The notes below the pieces were generated by a model. That model was not told where the DNA came from, did no database searches, and saw nothing but the letters and a program-made list of their open reading frames with translations. The position numbers and the translations under genes are program-made. This document shows positions 9,906 through 22,600 of a stretch of 64,000 bases of DNA, piece by piece (position 1 is the first letter of the stretch; each line of letters starts with the position of its first letter). The stretch is from NCBI GenBank assembly GCA_024529925.1, contig JAFEUB010000786.1, positions 276,501 to 340,500 of the forward strand. The letters run 5' to 3'. This DNA is from Ophthalmolycus amberensis. Lineage: Eukaryota; Chordata; Actinopteri; Perciformes; Zoarcidae.

Positions 9906-11424
9906 CGACCCATCGGATCCATCCATCCATCCATCGCTAGTATTTACTGATTGTGCCATACTCTTACTTTGTTTACATCACCTGCTCTAATACCGCAACA
10001 TGAATCATATTTAGCCTTGATTTCTACTCGGTTGTGATTACATGATCATGATTTATGTTTTTGAACAGATGATCATTTTGTAAATCCAATCTGATTGATT
10101 TTTGATCTACATTCTTGAAAAAGGACATTCCTTGTGGACTGCAGTCTGGATGACGTCATTCTATTATTGTCTTGGAGAGATGTTAGCCAGTTCAGAGTAA
10201 AGTGAAATCAATCTATAACAGTATTATGAAAAACACACTAACACATAATACTGATATAGGAGTACAGTTACGACAATTCAATTTATTTTCTACAGCCCAA
10301 AATAGCCGCAGAGGGCTTTGCGATCTGTACACATGTGAGATCCTCTGTCCCGGGACCCTCACATCGGAACAGGAACAACTCCCCCAAAAACCCCTTTAAG
10401 TGGGAGAAAAGAGGAAGAGACCTTATGGAGAGCAACAGAGGAGGGATCCTCTATCAGGATGGACACAAGTGTGACAGATGTCATGTGTACAGAACGAACA
10501 ACATAACAAAGTTACAACACATTCAATGCATATGACATAAATTATTCATGTAATGAGAGTAGCAAGCAATATAATGATGGAAAAATTACGACTAATAATA
10601 ATAACAGCAGAAGTGGATGTAGTAGAATAACAATGACAACAAAAGCAGTAATGCTTATTGGTTATACATGTGGTCCCGACATGTCGTAATGACACTCCAA
10701 CATTTTGATCAATCAACCTGCATGTTTTTATTAAATGAAATTGTAATATATTTTCTTGAATAACGATTTCTTCATCTCAGACACATTAAACCCACGTGAA
10801 GGAACTGATTATTGTTTTGTATTTGTTGCCAAGCAGCAGCACTTGCAGTAAGTACTAATATATATAAACAACTAGAAAATCATGTATATTGTTAGTTGCA
10901 CAATTGTACATTGTTTTTACAATATGCTTGTATTTAAAATTTTGTATCTGACATGTTCCATACATACCATACTTTTAACATATATCGTCAGTAAGGTAAT
11001 AATAAATAATAAAATCATAAATATACATGGTTGAGATGTACAAAACTCCACTGAAGCAGGCAATATCATGCAAGAGAACATGCACATCATGATTACATTC
11101 AAATGCATGCAGTCTGAACATGTGAGCATTTCATTACACATTTATCTACATAATATACATACATACACATTTAAAAGGAATGAAAGATTTTTCCATGGCT
11201 ACATTCTGCTGCAGGGACTCGGCATAAACTGGAAATTATAATATTCCTTATGTTGCTTTGGAGGTTAGAACGTGTCAGTGGTGCCCAGATTATACTGAGC
11301 TACAACATATTTCATGTGGGCTATACCATAAAATGTTCATGCATATTGATTAGTATCTATTGCATGAACTGGACTGTATGAAAATGACTGAGTCAGGAAG
11401 GCAGAATCATATCATGTATATAAG
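9906..11424 (+). other. 3' flank of the ICME-like gene and intergenic sequence
   Basis: The 3' UTR starts here. Its end is unclear: 'attaaa' at 10730 and 'aataaa' at 11001 and 11008 are candidate poly(A) signals. Otherwise AT-rich with no recognised gene. Confidence 0.35.
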
Positions 11425-12350
11425 AAGTGGACAAAGTTTACGTGACGTCACACATGCAGTTTTGAAGCCTCGAGTTAGGCATTTTGGCCCGCGCCATCTT
11501 GGTTTTTGGAACCATCACTAAGTACAACTAAAACATGAGTAAGACATTTTTACTCATGACTATAGTGGTGACTATAGTGACTAATTCCAGCAACTAGCCA
11601 CTCGGCTGGGTGCAGGAGAAGATTGTGTTCTTTACTCGCTTCAATAAAGAGATTCCAGGCTCTTTCACTTTTGGGTGAGGTTCGCGTTTAATTAGAATTT
11701 CCGTTTACAGATGATAATACGATATGATATAACTTGTCTTCCTGGTCTCCCTCTGGTGTGTCTTGCGTGCTGTAAAAAAATGTGTGATCTCCCCGTCACC
11801 CATGCATCATTAGCTGTCTGTTGCACCTGTGCCCCACATACCAATTACCTGCCACACTAATCCACACTGCCACCCGTCCCGTGGTCAACCAGAGGTAGGC
11901 TCCCAATATAAACAAATGTAACTAATGGCTCCTACAGTGACCAAAAATATACAATTAACTTTCATGAACTGCAAATACACCGTGAAAGGGTTAAAGTTGC
12001 AGGACAAAAACACAGATAACTCTGTGGTAGCGACATGTCAGTCACAAGGTAGCCAATGCTTTATGGTCTATTTGACTCTAAATGGACCATGATTTACGAA
12101 ATGAACATAATGCTGTATTGAAGAAGACTGGAAACTATAGATATTGAGACCATAAATTCATGTTTACAATATTTACTGAGGGAATAAATCCAGAGAGAAG
12201 TAGAGTTCTTTTCTCATAGACTTCTATACAATCAGACTTCTTTTTGACGACGGTGGAGTCGCCCCCTGCTGGCCAGTAGAAAGAATGCAAGTTTAAGGGA
12301 CTTTCAAAATTGGCTTCACTTTTTTTGATCTGGAGGTCACCACCTGGGAA
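11425..12350. repeat. Interspersed repeat, probably non-autonomous, class unknown
   Basis: The left part reads 'gtttacgtgacgtcacaca' and 'ccgcgccatcttgg'-like text. The right part reads 'ggagtcgccccctgctggcc' and 'ggcttcactttttt'. Both phrases are ones I associate with high-copy teleost repeats, where they occur at the two ends of one element. No open frame lies between them. Boundaries and class are uncertain. Confidence 0.4.
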
Positions 12351-13279
12351 GAATATTATATGAAAGCAAGACGCTCCTCAGCTTTATTAATATTTTCTTT
12401 CGACTTGAAAATGTAGCGACTAGTCATTTTAATCTAACTTGAATTAAAAAGCTGCTAAATAAATGTTATAACCACCACCATATGAGTGAACCAGGAATTA
12501 GCTGCCGTTTTTTAGGGAAAAAATAACAACCTAATACAGAGACAGGACTCTTTTCCACTGTATCACCTTTATTACATGTGCCCACACAAAAGTTATCTTT
12601 TTGATGCTTATCTATACACGTGGAAACTACATGTTTAGCTGTTCGAGAAAGGTTTCAGAGCTTTTCGGACGCAGACACTATATCAACTTTTCACATGAAG
12701 TGACTCATATCTAAGCTGAAAGTTTGAACATGTCACCAGCCGCTGATGGAGGTCACACTCATGTCTCCATGACATTAAACATATTAATAGATCTTTTGAA
12801 CAAAAAAAAGAATAACATTTTTGATTTATCTATAACTACATCTTTGGATTTCATTGAAAAATGTAAGTCTCGTTAAGGGGTTGTCACCCCGTAAATGCCC
12901 CTTAAATATTGCAGATATTAAATTATAATAATACCCCTAATAGGAAAATTGGCTCAAATTAAAAGCCGGAAAAAAATTAAGTTCTTGAGGGTTTCAAAAA
13001 AAAAAACTCGAAAGGAGGAGGTAACCAAACACCTTTAATAATCCTAATTTATTTGTCCTTGAATTAAACTGAAACCTGGAGAGTTAAATAAAAAATGCCA
13101 AGTAAAATGTACCTGTAATGTGATCAACACAAATATCTCTTTCAAATTGATTTATTTCACAATTATACATCCAAATACGTACAATACAAATACGGTTAGT
13201 TAAAATCTCATATTTCCACTAATATTTCTGGCTTTTATTTTGAAAACTAAGATTTACATGCTTTTTTTTCTTGGAGCAG
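12351..13279. other. Intergenic upstream of cspg4
   Basis: AT-rich, no coding signal. The cspg4 promoter probably lies in the GC-richer part after 13300. Confidence 0.4.
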
Positions 13280-13342
13280 AACACACACACACACACACAC
13301 ACACCCGCACACAAACAAACGCACGCACACACACGCGCACGA
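13280..13342. repeat. (CA)n microsatellite and degenerate extension
   Basis: An almost pure CA run of about 25 bases is followed by degenerate 'cacacaaacaaacgcacgcac'-like sequence. It lies 120-200 bases before the cspg4 start codon, hence in its probable promoter or 5' UTR. Confidence 0.85.
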
Positions 13343-13457
13343 GGCGGAGTTTATCGAGGACCTCTGTCGGTGCCTCAGTCCAGTCCACTTCAGCCTGCAT
13401 AGCTGCACGACTCAACTGTTGTGTCTGACGGTGCCGAAGCGTGAAGAAGTGACAAAC

Positions 13458-13475
13458 ATGTCTGTTAAAATGTAA
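13458..13475 (+). promoter_or_regulatory. Upstream ORF before cspg4 start
   Basis: ATG TCT GTT AAA ATG TAA forms a five-codon upstream ORF with A at -3. Its TAA closes the frame nine bases before the first in-frame cspg4 ATG at 13482. If transcribed it could reduce translation or favour initiation at the better-placed ATG at 13521. Confidence 0.4.
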
Positions 13476-13520
13476 CCGCACATGTCCGGTAACGTTCGCG
13501 TTCCCACCGGGAGAACAAAG

Positions 13521-13608
13521 ATGGACTCTGTTGTGAAAAACACCCAGAAGAAGTTGTGGCTCCGCGGTCTGCTCTGGTGGTCGCTCCTGCTCGAGCTGGC
13601 GTCGGGAG
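13521..13608 (+). CDS. cspg4: cspg4 exon 1, signal peptide
   Basis: It encodes a basic N-region (KNTQKK) and a hydrophobic core (LLWWSLLLELASG), with cleavage likely just before ASFYGDG, which is completed by exon 2. The donor is 'cgggag|gtaaca', phase 1. Translation from 13482 would add 13 residues. Confidence 0.85.
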
Positions 13609-16600
13609 GTAACAACTTTTACACCTTTTTAATTTTCTTTTTTTTTCTCAATGAAAACAAACGAGGGATAAACTAATTTGATGGTGCTTTCAATGCCGAT
13701 GTGTTAATCTCAAAACCATATCATTATAGTGGATAATGTTGACGAGTTTCCTTCAGGTGTTTGTTGTTTACGGAGGAATTACGTCCACCCTGAATGCGAC
13801 TTGTTATAACCACCACTTCAGTGGTCAGTACACATGATCATTAATGGCTGACAGTGATTTCCTTCATGTGCAGGCTTCAGCAGACTATTTCTGTATCATC
13901 ACGAGCAGCGCCTCCAAAAAGCAGGCTCGCTGTATCACCTTACCGACGATTGTTACATGTTTCCTGTTGAGTTGCTGTAGACTAGAGGTTCACGGGTCTT
14001 ACAAATGTTAACCTCAACAGAATCGATCAGATTGTGAATGAGGTCTGGCTGGTGGGTTCATTCACACAGCAACCACAGATAGTCATGTTTAGCTTTTTTT
14101 TTAATCCAGCTTGATTCTGCATGATTTTCTCAAATTAATGAGGCCATTAACATCAGTGTTCATCTCAGATAAATGACTTGGGATAATCTGTGGGTGCGCG
14201 GTGCACGCGCAGTACGTGCACTGCCTCTTCTTACCTTATCACAGGGAGCAGCGCAAACGGGACTGTGATGCAATCTGACTGTGTGACAACAGCACACTCA
14301 AATTGAAATTAAAGTAATGGACAGGCGTCGAGAGAACTCAGTGTGTGTGTGTGGGTGTGTGGGAGCTTTTTCATGAGTCACAGCTTCAGATGTATGTTAT
14401 TTGCATCCATGTGGGCATTCATTAGCCTCTCTGGTTGATTTGATCCATGCATGTGTCATCTGAATTCAGCATTCATCCAGGCTCTGCCTTCCCTCCCCGG
14501 GGATAATCAGGAATTATTTCACGACTCAGTCTCACCATATCCTTTATTGAAAAACAATAACTACAGTACAGACATTTGTTTCACCTCAATGCATCAGCAT
14601 TCCAGAGTGGCATGAAAAGTCCACGAGGCACTTCAGTCGGTCCGATGTGTTGTGTAGAGCTGAGCACACAGTGCTGAGCGCTGCTCTCAGCCCTCAAATT
14701 ACATGAAAGCGGGTGTTTGCTGAAAGGTCACTGGCTTTGTTCTTTGTGAAATTTCCCCCCCCAGAAACATGCAGATTACAGAACGACCTCCAAACACCTC
14801 TTCTGCTTATGTGTGGGTATTGTTTTCCGGCAGTGCACACTGCTCTTTCATTTACACCCCCACCCCCCCTCCTAAATATGTCCATGTTTCAGCATGTGAG
14901 TAGCCAAGTATGTCGAAAACAACAAAAAGCTGAAATTCTCTCTCCATCTTTTCAAGAATCCAGTAAACTGTGGGGAAGACCTTTTTGTGTTGTTTTTGTT
15001 CTAACCAAACATGACACTCAATCATATGGCTTTAACGTCACCGCGACAACCGCCGAAATACAATTGAGCATCCATGTCCATCCCTGTGAATCTAAGGGAA
15101 CAAATGGCATTGCATTCCTCTTGGCCAGTTTTTTTGTTGTTTTTTTGTCGGAAATGCTCCCTTCCCCGTTGAGCAGAGCCAGTCAGATGAATGAACATGA
15201 TGTGTGAGAAAGGACAGTCAGTCAGTCTGACTCTGGGTCAGAGGAAGGACGAGTCACACTGCATGCTGTTTCTGTGGGCCAGTCGATACGTTTGTTTAAC
15301 ACCTGACTGCTATGTTAATTAAAGTTCATTTCATTTAAACAAACAGCAGGAATAACTATATTTATTTGTCTTTGGTTTCAAAAAATAAAATTAAAAAAAC
15401 AAGCACCTGGAGGATACATGTTTTTAAAAATATTCCAAACTTTGTTAAGCTTGTGTTTGCCCTTTACTTGATTATTCACTTCTCTGTGTGAATTGGTGCA
15501 AAGCAGTGCTGCTTTCTGACTGAGCACAAATACGCACCAGAGCTGGCTGATGGGAGCACCAGTGTGCGGTTAGCTGGAGAACATGTAGTCACTTGATAGG
15601 CTGTTTGACTAGACATGTATTTATTGTGATTAATAAGTCAATGAGTCTTAATCAAAAGACAAGATCAGTTTGATTTACAGCTGTGGGGTTGATGAGGTAT
15701 TTAAATTTTTTATTATTTTAATCATAAATAAGATTAGAGGTCTGCCAGGGTTAGTCAGTTGAAAGAAAATTAATAATTTGGACGATTGATTTATTGTTTT
15801 AAGTCACTGTTCCAGCAGAATATTCACTGGTTCCAGCTTCTGAGTTGTGACAATGTGCTGCATGTTTGTCCTGTCTGATGGTGAACTGAATGTTTTTAGG
15901 TTTTGGACTGTTGGTCGGTCAAAACAAGATTTAGAAAATTGCTATTTTTCACAATTTTCTGGCATTCATAGTCGAATCAAGAAACAATTGTCAAAGTAAT
16001 TGATAATGAAAGCTGTTGCATCCTCCAAAAGATTCCTCTAAGATGAACCTAACCAAACCTAAACTGTATACATTTGCAATTTGTAAAATGATGTTGTTTA
16101 TAATTCATCTGAGAAGATCTTCAAAGGCCCAGTTGAGATTTGGTTTGTTGAAACTGGGCGATATATCAGTCTGGAGGAGGAAAAAGCTGATTTGTTCGTC
16201 TCAAAGATACAAAAATTGATTTCGTAAATGGGTCAAATCAGCCAATTATGTTGAGAAGGCCGGGGAGATGAGGGAAACAAACCACTCTCTCTTCTGCTAA
16301 TCGGTATACAATATATATATTTTTTAATTTAGCACTTAAAATATATATTTCAAAGTCTAAGTGTATGTTGTAAACAACGTGTTTCTTTTCCTTTTAGCAC
16401 AGGATGCGTGTCATGTTTGACAGCTGAGTTTGATTTATATCGTCTTCTGTCTCAATCAGCTCCTGTTGACTATGTCGACGTGGCCGAAGGGCTAATTTAC
16501 ATGCTTTACTGGTTTAATTGAGTTGATCCATGCTGCACAGTCCGCACAGATTGGATTCGGCCGAGCCAATTAGTGCATTAACCCTTTTAGGAGTAACAAC

Positions 16601-19600
16601 AATGCATTAGCTCACATCAACTGTATCTAGCCTCCCCGGTGAGTCACCCTGTTCCATTAGCGGTGCGCTGTTCTCGCCCCGGGTCACGAGCTACAGCTAT
16701 ATCAAGCGTGGAACAGCCACGTTCCTTTCACGAGCTGCGCTTCAGAGCTGCGCTTCAGAGCTGCGCTTCAGAGCTGCGCTTCAGAGCTGCGCTTCAGAGC
16801 TGCGCTTCAGAGCTGCGCTTCAGAGCTGCGCTTCAGAGCTGCGCTTCAGAGCTGCGCTTCAGAGCTGCGCTTCAGAGCGCCCTTCAGAGCGCCCTTCAGA
16901 GCGCCCTTCAGAGCGCCCTTCAGAGCGCCCTTCAGAGCGCCCTTCAGAGCGCCCTTCAGAGCGCCCTTCAGAGCGCCCTTCAGAGCGTGCTGGGCCAGAT
17001 TACAGGGCAACACGAGGTGGCTGGGAGGTGAGGTTAGGAGAAACAGCTGGGTCCGTCCGCCACAGTTGTTTCTGGAACACGAGGCGCTGTGGGGACGTCA
17101 GGGCCTTTCAAGTTCAGTCTGAAGGTTCCTGTCGGGGCAGGGCAGGCCCGAACACGTCCCACTTCCCCTCCGAGCTCCCCCGTGCGCATCCTCCGCCTCT
17201 GTTGTGGCATTAAAGTCAAACACCTTTAAATTAAAATGTGAAAAAAAAGCTATGTCATCCCTACCAATCCGGACAGTCCACGAGCAACTTTCTCGAGCAG
17301 ACACACACAAAACCTGCAATTCTGTCGCCATGTTTTGTGTCCTCCTACAGAGGAGGTTATTACTCTGCACGTAAAAGCACTTCATAATTGCACTCTTGTC
17401 GTACTTGTGATGCGTGTAAATGATCAGGCCGCAAACACAGCAGGCCCACCAGGAAGGGCGAAACCCAGCAGAGAATCTTACAAGCATTCTTTTAAATCGG
17501 GGCGAGGTATAATTTGTTGTGCAGTGTGCTGTGTTTAAATATGTGTGTGTGTGTGTGTGTGTGCTTCCTGCGCACACACACACTCCACTTCTAAAGAACG
17601 AGCAGGATGATAAATAGCCTGACTTTTACATCTAAATGTCATATGTTGGCTATTTTAAGACCACAATGCTTGACTTGACTGGCTGTGTGTTGTGCTACTG
17701 TACTTTCTGTTCTGTTTTCTAGTGTTCAGCATTTATTCATCAGGCTGCAAGAGACAGTGAGCACCACGTTTTGAACACACACATGTTCTCCCTCTTTGTC
17801 CTCTGTCATTTGTCTTTTTGTTTTAAATCCCCCCCCCCCTCTCTTTAATGTCTCTTTCTCCAGCTTCCTTCTACGGCGACGGCTTCGTGCAGCTCAAGGC
17901 GACCGAGTCGTCCGACCGTAACACGCTGCGCATCCGCTTCCGAACCTCCAGCGCCGGCGGCCTGCTGTTCCTGGCCACTGGCCAGACCGAACTACTTCCT
18001 GCTGGAGCTCCACGCCGGTCGCCTGCAGGTGGGTACATCCGTGGCCCCCAGCGCATGAGCGCATACGTTCAGGCACACATGACCGCACACATGCATGCAA
18101 TACACACAGATCATCTTTTGTGCTTGATCACATGCACACGTATGGAAAGACGTGACAGACACACACACACACTATAACGGCCTTAAGCTTGGCTCCATGG
18201 CCGTGTCACTCTCTCGACACTGTAACACAAGCGGACAAGCCTGCCTGGAGTCAGCTGAGTGTTAACTCCATACCAGTCACTTGTCACAGTGGAAACTAAA
18301 GGGATTATGAAAGCAGCAGATCTTTGTGTTGTTGTGTTTGAGTAATGGAGTGATCATTGTGTGGTGATACTGTACATGTACTCCAGGTGATTTGCTCTGC
18401 CTCATACCGCCTCCCCCAACAATTTCATAATCTCCTTCTTCATCCATCCGTACTGCTTGTATGCGCTTGTTTTTTTAGCAACTATAATCACTCAATAATA
18501 TAATGTAATAAAGGGCTGAGACTTAAGATTAATATATATATATTTTGAGTAATTGTCCTTATTACATTACAATTTTCAAATGTCTTGTTACGTCTGACCA
18601 ACTGTCCAATGTTCAATTTAGAATAATATAGAACAAAGTAAAGCAGCAACTCCTCATATATGAGAAGACACGTTTGTAAGAAAATATTAATTTGACTAAT
18701 TTATTAATCATTTGAGCTCTGATTTAATGGACAAGAAAAATTATAGCCTATATCTTTATATAATTATATATGCTATATTATAAAAGAAGTACTGTAGTTT
18801 TTTGCTTCTATAATACTAATATTGCCACAATATTCATCTGCCTTTAAAAAATAACATGCAATACATGTACAGAATGGACAGATGTACTGTGGGAAGCCTT
18901 TTATTTAATATGCAGATACTTTCATATGAAACACAGGAAGTCCTGAGATATGCATCATATCTTTTTGTGCATCAAAACTCCTTGAGAAATCCTTGTGGCT
19001 AATGCTTCTGTTGGCGCTACCGGGAATGCCTCACAACTGCGTTGCATTTTTTAGTGAGCATGAGGAGTGAGCTGCTCGTCCCTCGTTCCTTAAACTGGCA
19101 CAGGTCACCAAACGTTGCTTTGTTCACTCGCACAAGTTATCCTCGGGCTCGGGGTCTCATTCCATGTGAGTCAGACGTGAGCGTCGGTCCCTGGAAGCCC
19201 ACGCATGAATAGCAGGGACTCAGGAGCAAGCCCCAACAAGCACGTCACCTAAATGCAGCGTTAGTTTGAGATGGTGACATGATGCTCTGCGGACATAGCT
19301 GTAGGCAAGGAGGTGATCGTTCTCTTCCTGCTTTAAATCGCAGACAAAGCTCACTGTTACAACAACAGGTGACATCATAATACAAGCAGTCTAAGTACTG
19401 TGTTTCCCTTTCCAGGTGTCACGGTGTCTGCAGTTAGTCATTTAAGTCTTTTAAGCCATAATGTCTTACGGTTATACAAACTGTTATTTCATCTGATACA
19501 ATGAACATATTTTAAGATCATTTAATTTGTAATGATGGATAAATATTTATTAAAATATTATTTTTTAACAATCTTCATAATCATACCAAACCTGTACATG

Positions 19601-22600
19601 CATTTTTAAACAAGAGTCTACAGCTATGGTAAAGGCACTGTGAGGCTGTACTCTGCTTTTAGCTAAATGCTAATGTCAGCCATGTTTACAGGGAGGTTGC
19701 TAACATGCTGATGTTTAGTGGGTGTAGTGTTTACGATGTTCACCATAGTAGTTTGGCGTGACCCGATAACGGCGCTAGATGAAACATTAGAGGATCACGA
19801 AGTAATTACTATTCATCCTGAATGTCTACAAAATGTAATCCATCCAGTAGTTGTCAAGACATTTTATTCAACATTCATTTAACGGTAATATCAAGAAAAG
19901 TTGAGTCATCACAGAGGCCATCAGGATTCCTCTTCTGGGCAAAACTGATATTTTAGTACCAAATTTAACAGCGATCCGTGCAACAGTTATGAAATGTTAC
20001 TAAAAAACAAAAATACCACCAACAAATGTGTGGTGGTGCAAGAGGAAAAGTTAGGGGATCAAATCTCCATTGTCCATCCATCGTCTAGGGACCATGAATG
20101 TCTGTACCAAAATGTCATGGCAAATCATCCAATAGTTCTTGAGGTATTTCAAGTGGTGGACTATCTGACCAACACTACCATTCCTAGAGGCACGTCGCCA
20201 ACCTAACAGCAATCATTCTGAATGTGGGACATCACAAAAAATATATATTCATAACTGATGAGCCTGATTCTAAATGGAATTACTTCTAGGATCAGTACAT
20301 TTGCCTTTTTATTCATGCAATGTAGCATCATTTGTAATCTTGTTGTTTTGTTTCTTCCCTCAGCTGAAACTGGACCTTGGATCGGGGGAGGTGGTGTTAC
20401 AGTCAGAGAGAGGCACCCAGCTCAACGACCTGGCCTGGCACTCTGTGGAGGTCCGCCATGTGCTGCACAACGTCACTCTGACTGTCGACAAGAACTCTCA
20501 CACAGATATAAAGATGCCAGGCTCCCATCACGAGCTCCACATTTTGGATGGGCTCTATGTTGGAGGCGCAGGAGGCCTGGACAGACTTTACCTCCCCAGA
20601 GACCTGATCGGCTTCCGAGGCTGCATGGACGAGGTGGTCTTCAACGAACACGACTTGTTGTCAACACTGAGGCCGTATACCGGATTCAAGAATGTCCATG
20701 AAGTGTCTTTAGGCTGCAGTCCCCAATTCTTTGCCACCGAGGAGGACCCTATCAGCTTCTTCAGCTCCAGGGCTTACATTTCTGTTCCAACCTGGAACGC
20801 CCAGCAGGAAGCGATATTCGAGTGTGTTGTGCACACTTCAGCCAAAGAGGGAATTATCCTTTACAATTCCGCCAGAGAGGGGGACTTTGTTGCTGTGGAG
20901 ATTCAGGAAGGTTTGCCAGTGGCCATTGTTGGGAAAGGTGGAACCAAAACCGAGCTTCGATCCCTCACATTCATCAATGACAGGAAATGGCATTCTGTCA
21001 AGTTGCATTTCAGTTCCAAAAGCCTTGAGCTTACTGTTGATGGAGAGATAGTGAAAAGCAGCATTAGCTCTGGTTCAAAGGGGCTTCAGCTTAAAGGTAA
21101 TCTTTTTGTTGGAGGTATCGATGATGGCACTAGATCTGAAGTCAGAAAGGTGGGGCTTGTCTCTGTGTCTGGAAAGCGTGTCAGAGGAGGTTCCTTTAAA
21201 GGATGTTTGAAGAATATTGAAGTCAATGGAGTGAAAACCGGTCTCTCCAACACGGTAGTCACTAAGGATATCTCGGTTGGTTGTGAGCCAGAGAAAGAAC
21301 CAGAACCCTCGACCACTGTGAGTCCAACAAGTGCTCCGGTACCGTTCTTTTGCTTGGTGACACCAACACCGTCACTTCACACGTCCACCCTCGCAAGGGG
21401 CTTGGCCAAAAAGTACGGCTCGAATTTTGTGCAGCTCAAAAGCCTTGTGGTTCAGGAAGGCGGTCGAGCATCTCTCGAGGCCAAACACATCAAGGTACTC
21501 TTAGACTTCAAGAAGCTTGGCATTCGACAGTCCCAGATCATCTTCAGAATCCGGGAGCAACCAATTCGTGGTCAGATAAGGCTTGATGTCGATCAGGACC
21601 AAGAGGAGAACACCTTCAGCATGTTGGACCTTTGGCATGGACGAGTGATGTATATCCATGGAGGCTCAGAGGAACCAGATGACTTCTTCATGTTTTCAAT
21701 GTATTCTAGCAGTAGAAAGCAAGTTCCTGATTATCTGAAGAGCAGCAAATTGTACCGCTACAATATTACCTTGACACCCACCAATGATGCACCTGAATTG
21801 AGTCTCCCTGAAGGAAATCTCTTTGTCTTGTTGGAGAACTCAAAGAAACGCCTCACCACTGATGTCCTGAAAGCCACAGACATTGACAGCAGCTACACCG
21901 ACCTTGTCTTCTTTGTGCTTGGGAACCTAAATGCTGATGCAGGATATCTGGAAATTGAAAACAACCCTGGCAAGGCAGTGACCTCATTCTCATATTTAGA
22001 CTTGGAGGAACTGAGGGTGTTCTATGTTCACGCAGGGGTTCGAAACTCAAGGATAGTTCTTAGAGTTAGCGATGGGGAAAAGGTCAGCAACACTGTGGTC
22101 CTAAGGGTCATGGCTGTAGCGCTGGAGTATAAGATTGCCAACAACACAGGCCTTGAGATCATTCAAGGAGAGGTGGCTATACTTGGTTCAAAGCAGCTGG
22201 CTGTGCAAACCAATACTGTGAAACAAGTCGTAGACATCCGGTTTGATATCATTGAACCCCCTCAGTATGGAGAACTCCAAAGACTTCACTCCAGCGGTGA
22301 ATGGAGGCCTACTGACTCGTTTTCCCAAAGACTTCTCGAAAAAGAGCGCCTGAGGTATGTAAGCACCTATCAAGAAATCCAGACATCCAACGCCACTGAT
22401 TACTTTAAGAGCAAAGTTAATGTGGCTGCTAGGGCAACCACTGAAATCCTTTTTCCAATCACTGTGAAGTGGGTAAAGTACCACCTGGTGAGGAATGTTA
22501 TGATTGACATGGATACAATTAGAAAAGTGACACTGGACTCTGAGCATCTTTTTGCCACAGCTGAAGGCGTGACCCTCTCAGGGGAAGACATTCATTACCG

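Noticed and set aside
14713..15207. 164-codon open frame in cspg4 intron 1
   Set aside because: No domain, mixed low-complexity ends, and exons 1 and 2 join in phase without it.
16639..17031. 130-codon open frame with repeated ELRFRAALQSCAS
   Set aside because: The frame is produced by the perfect 13-mer/12-mer array in cspg4 intron 1; no start context, splice site or domain.
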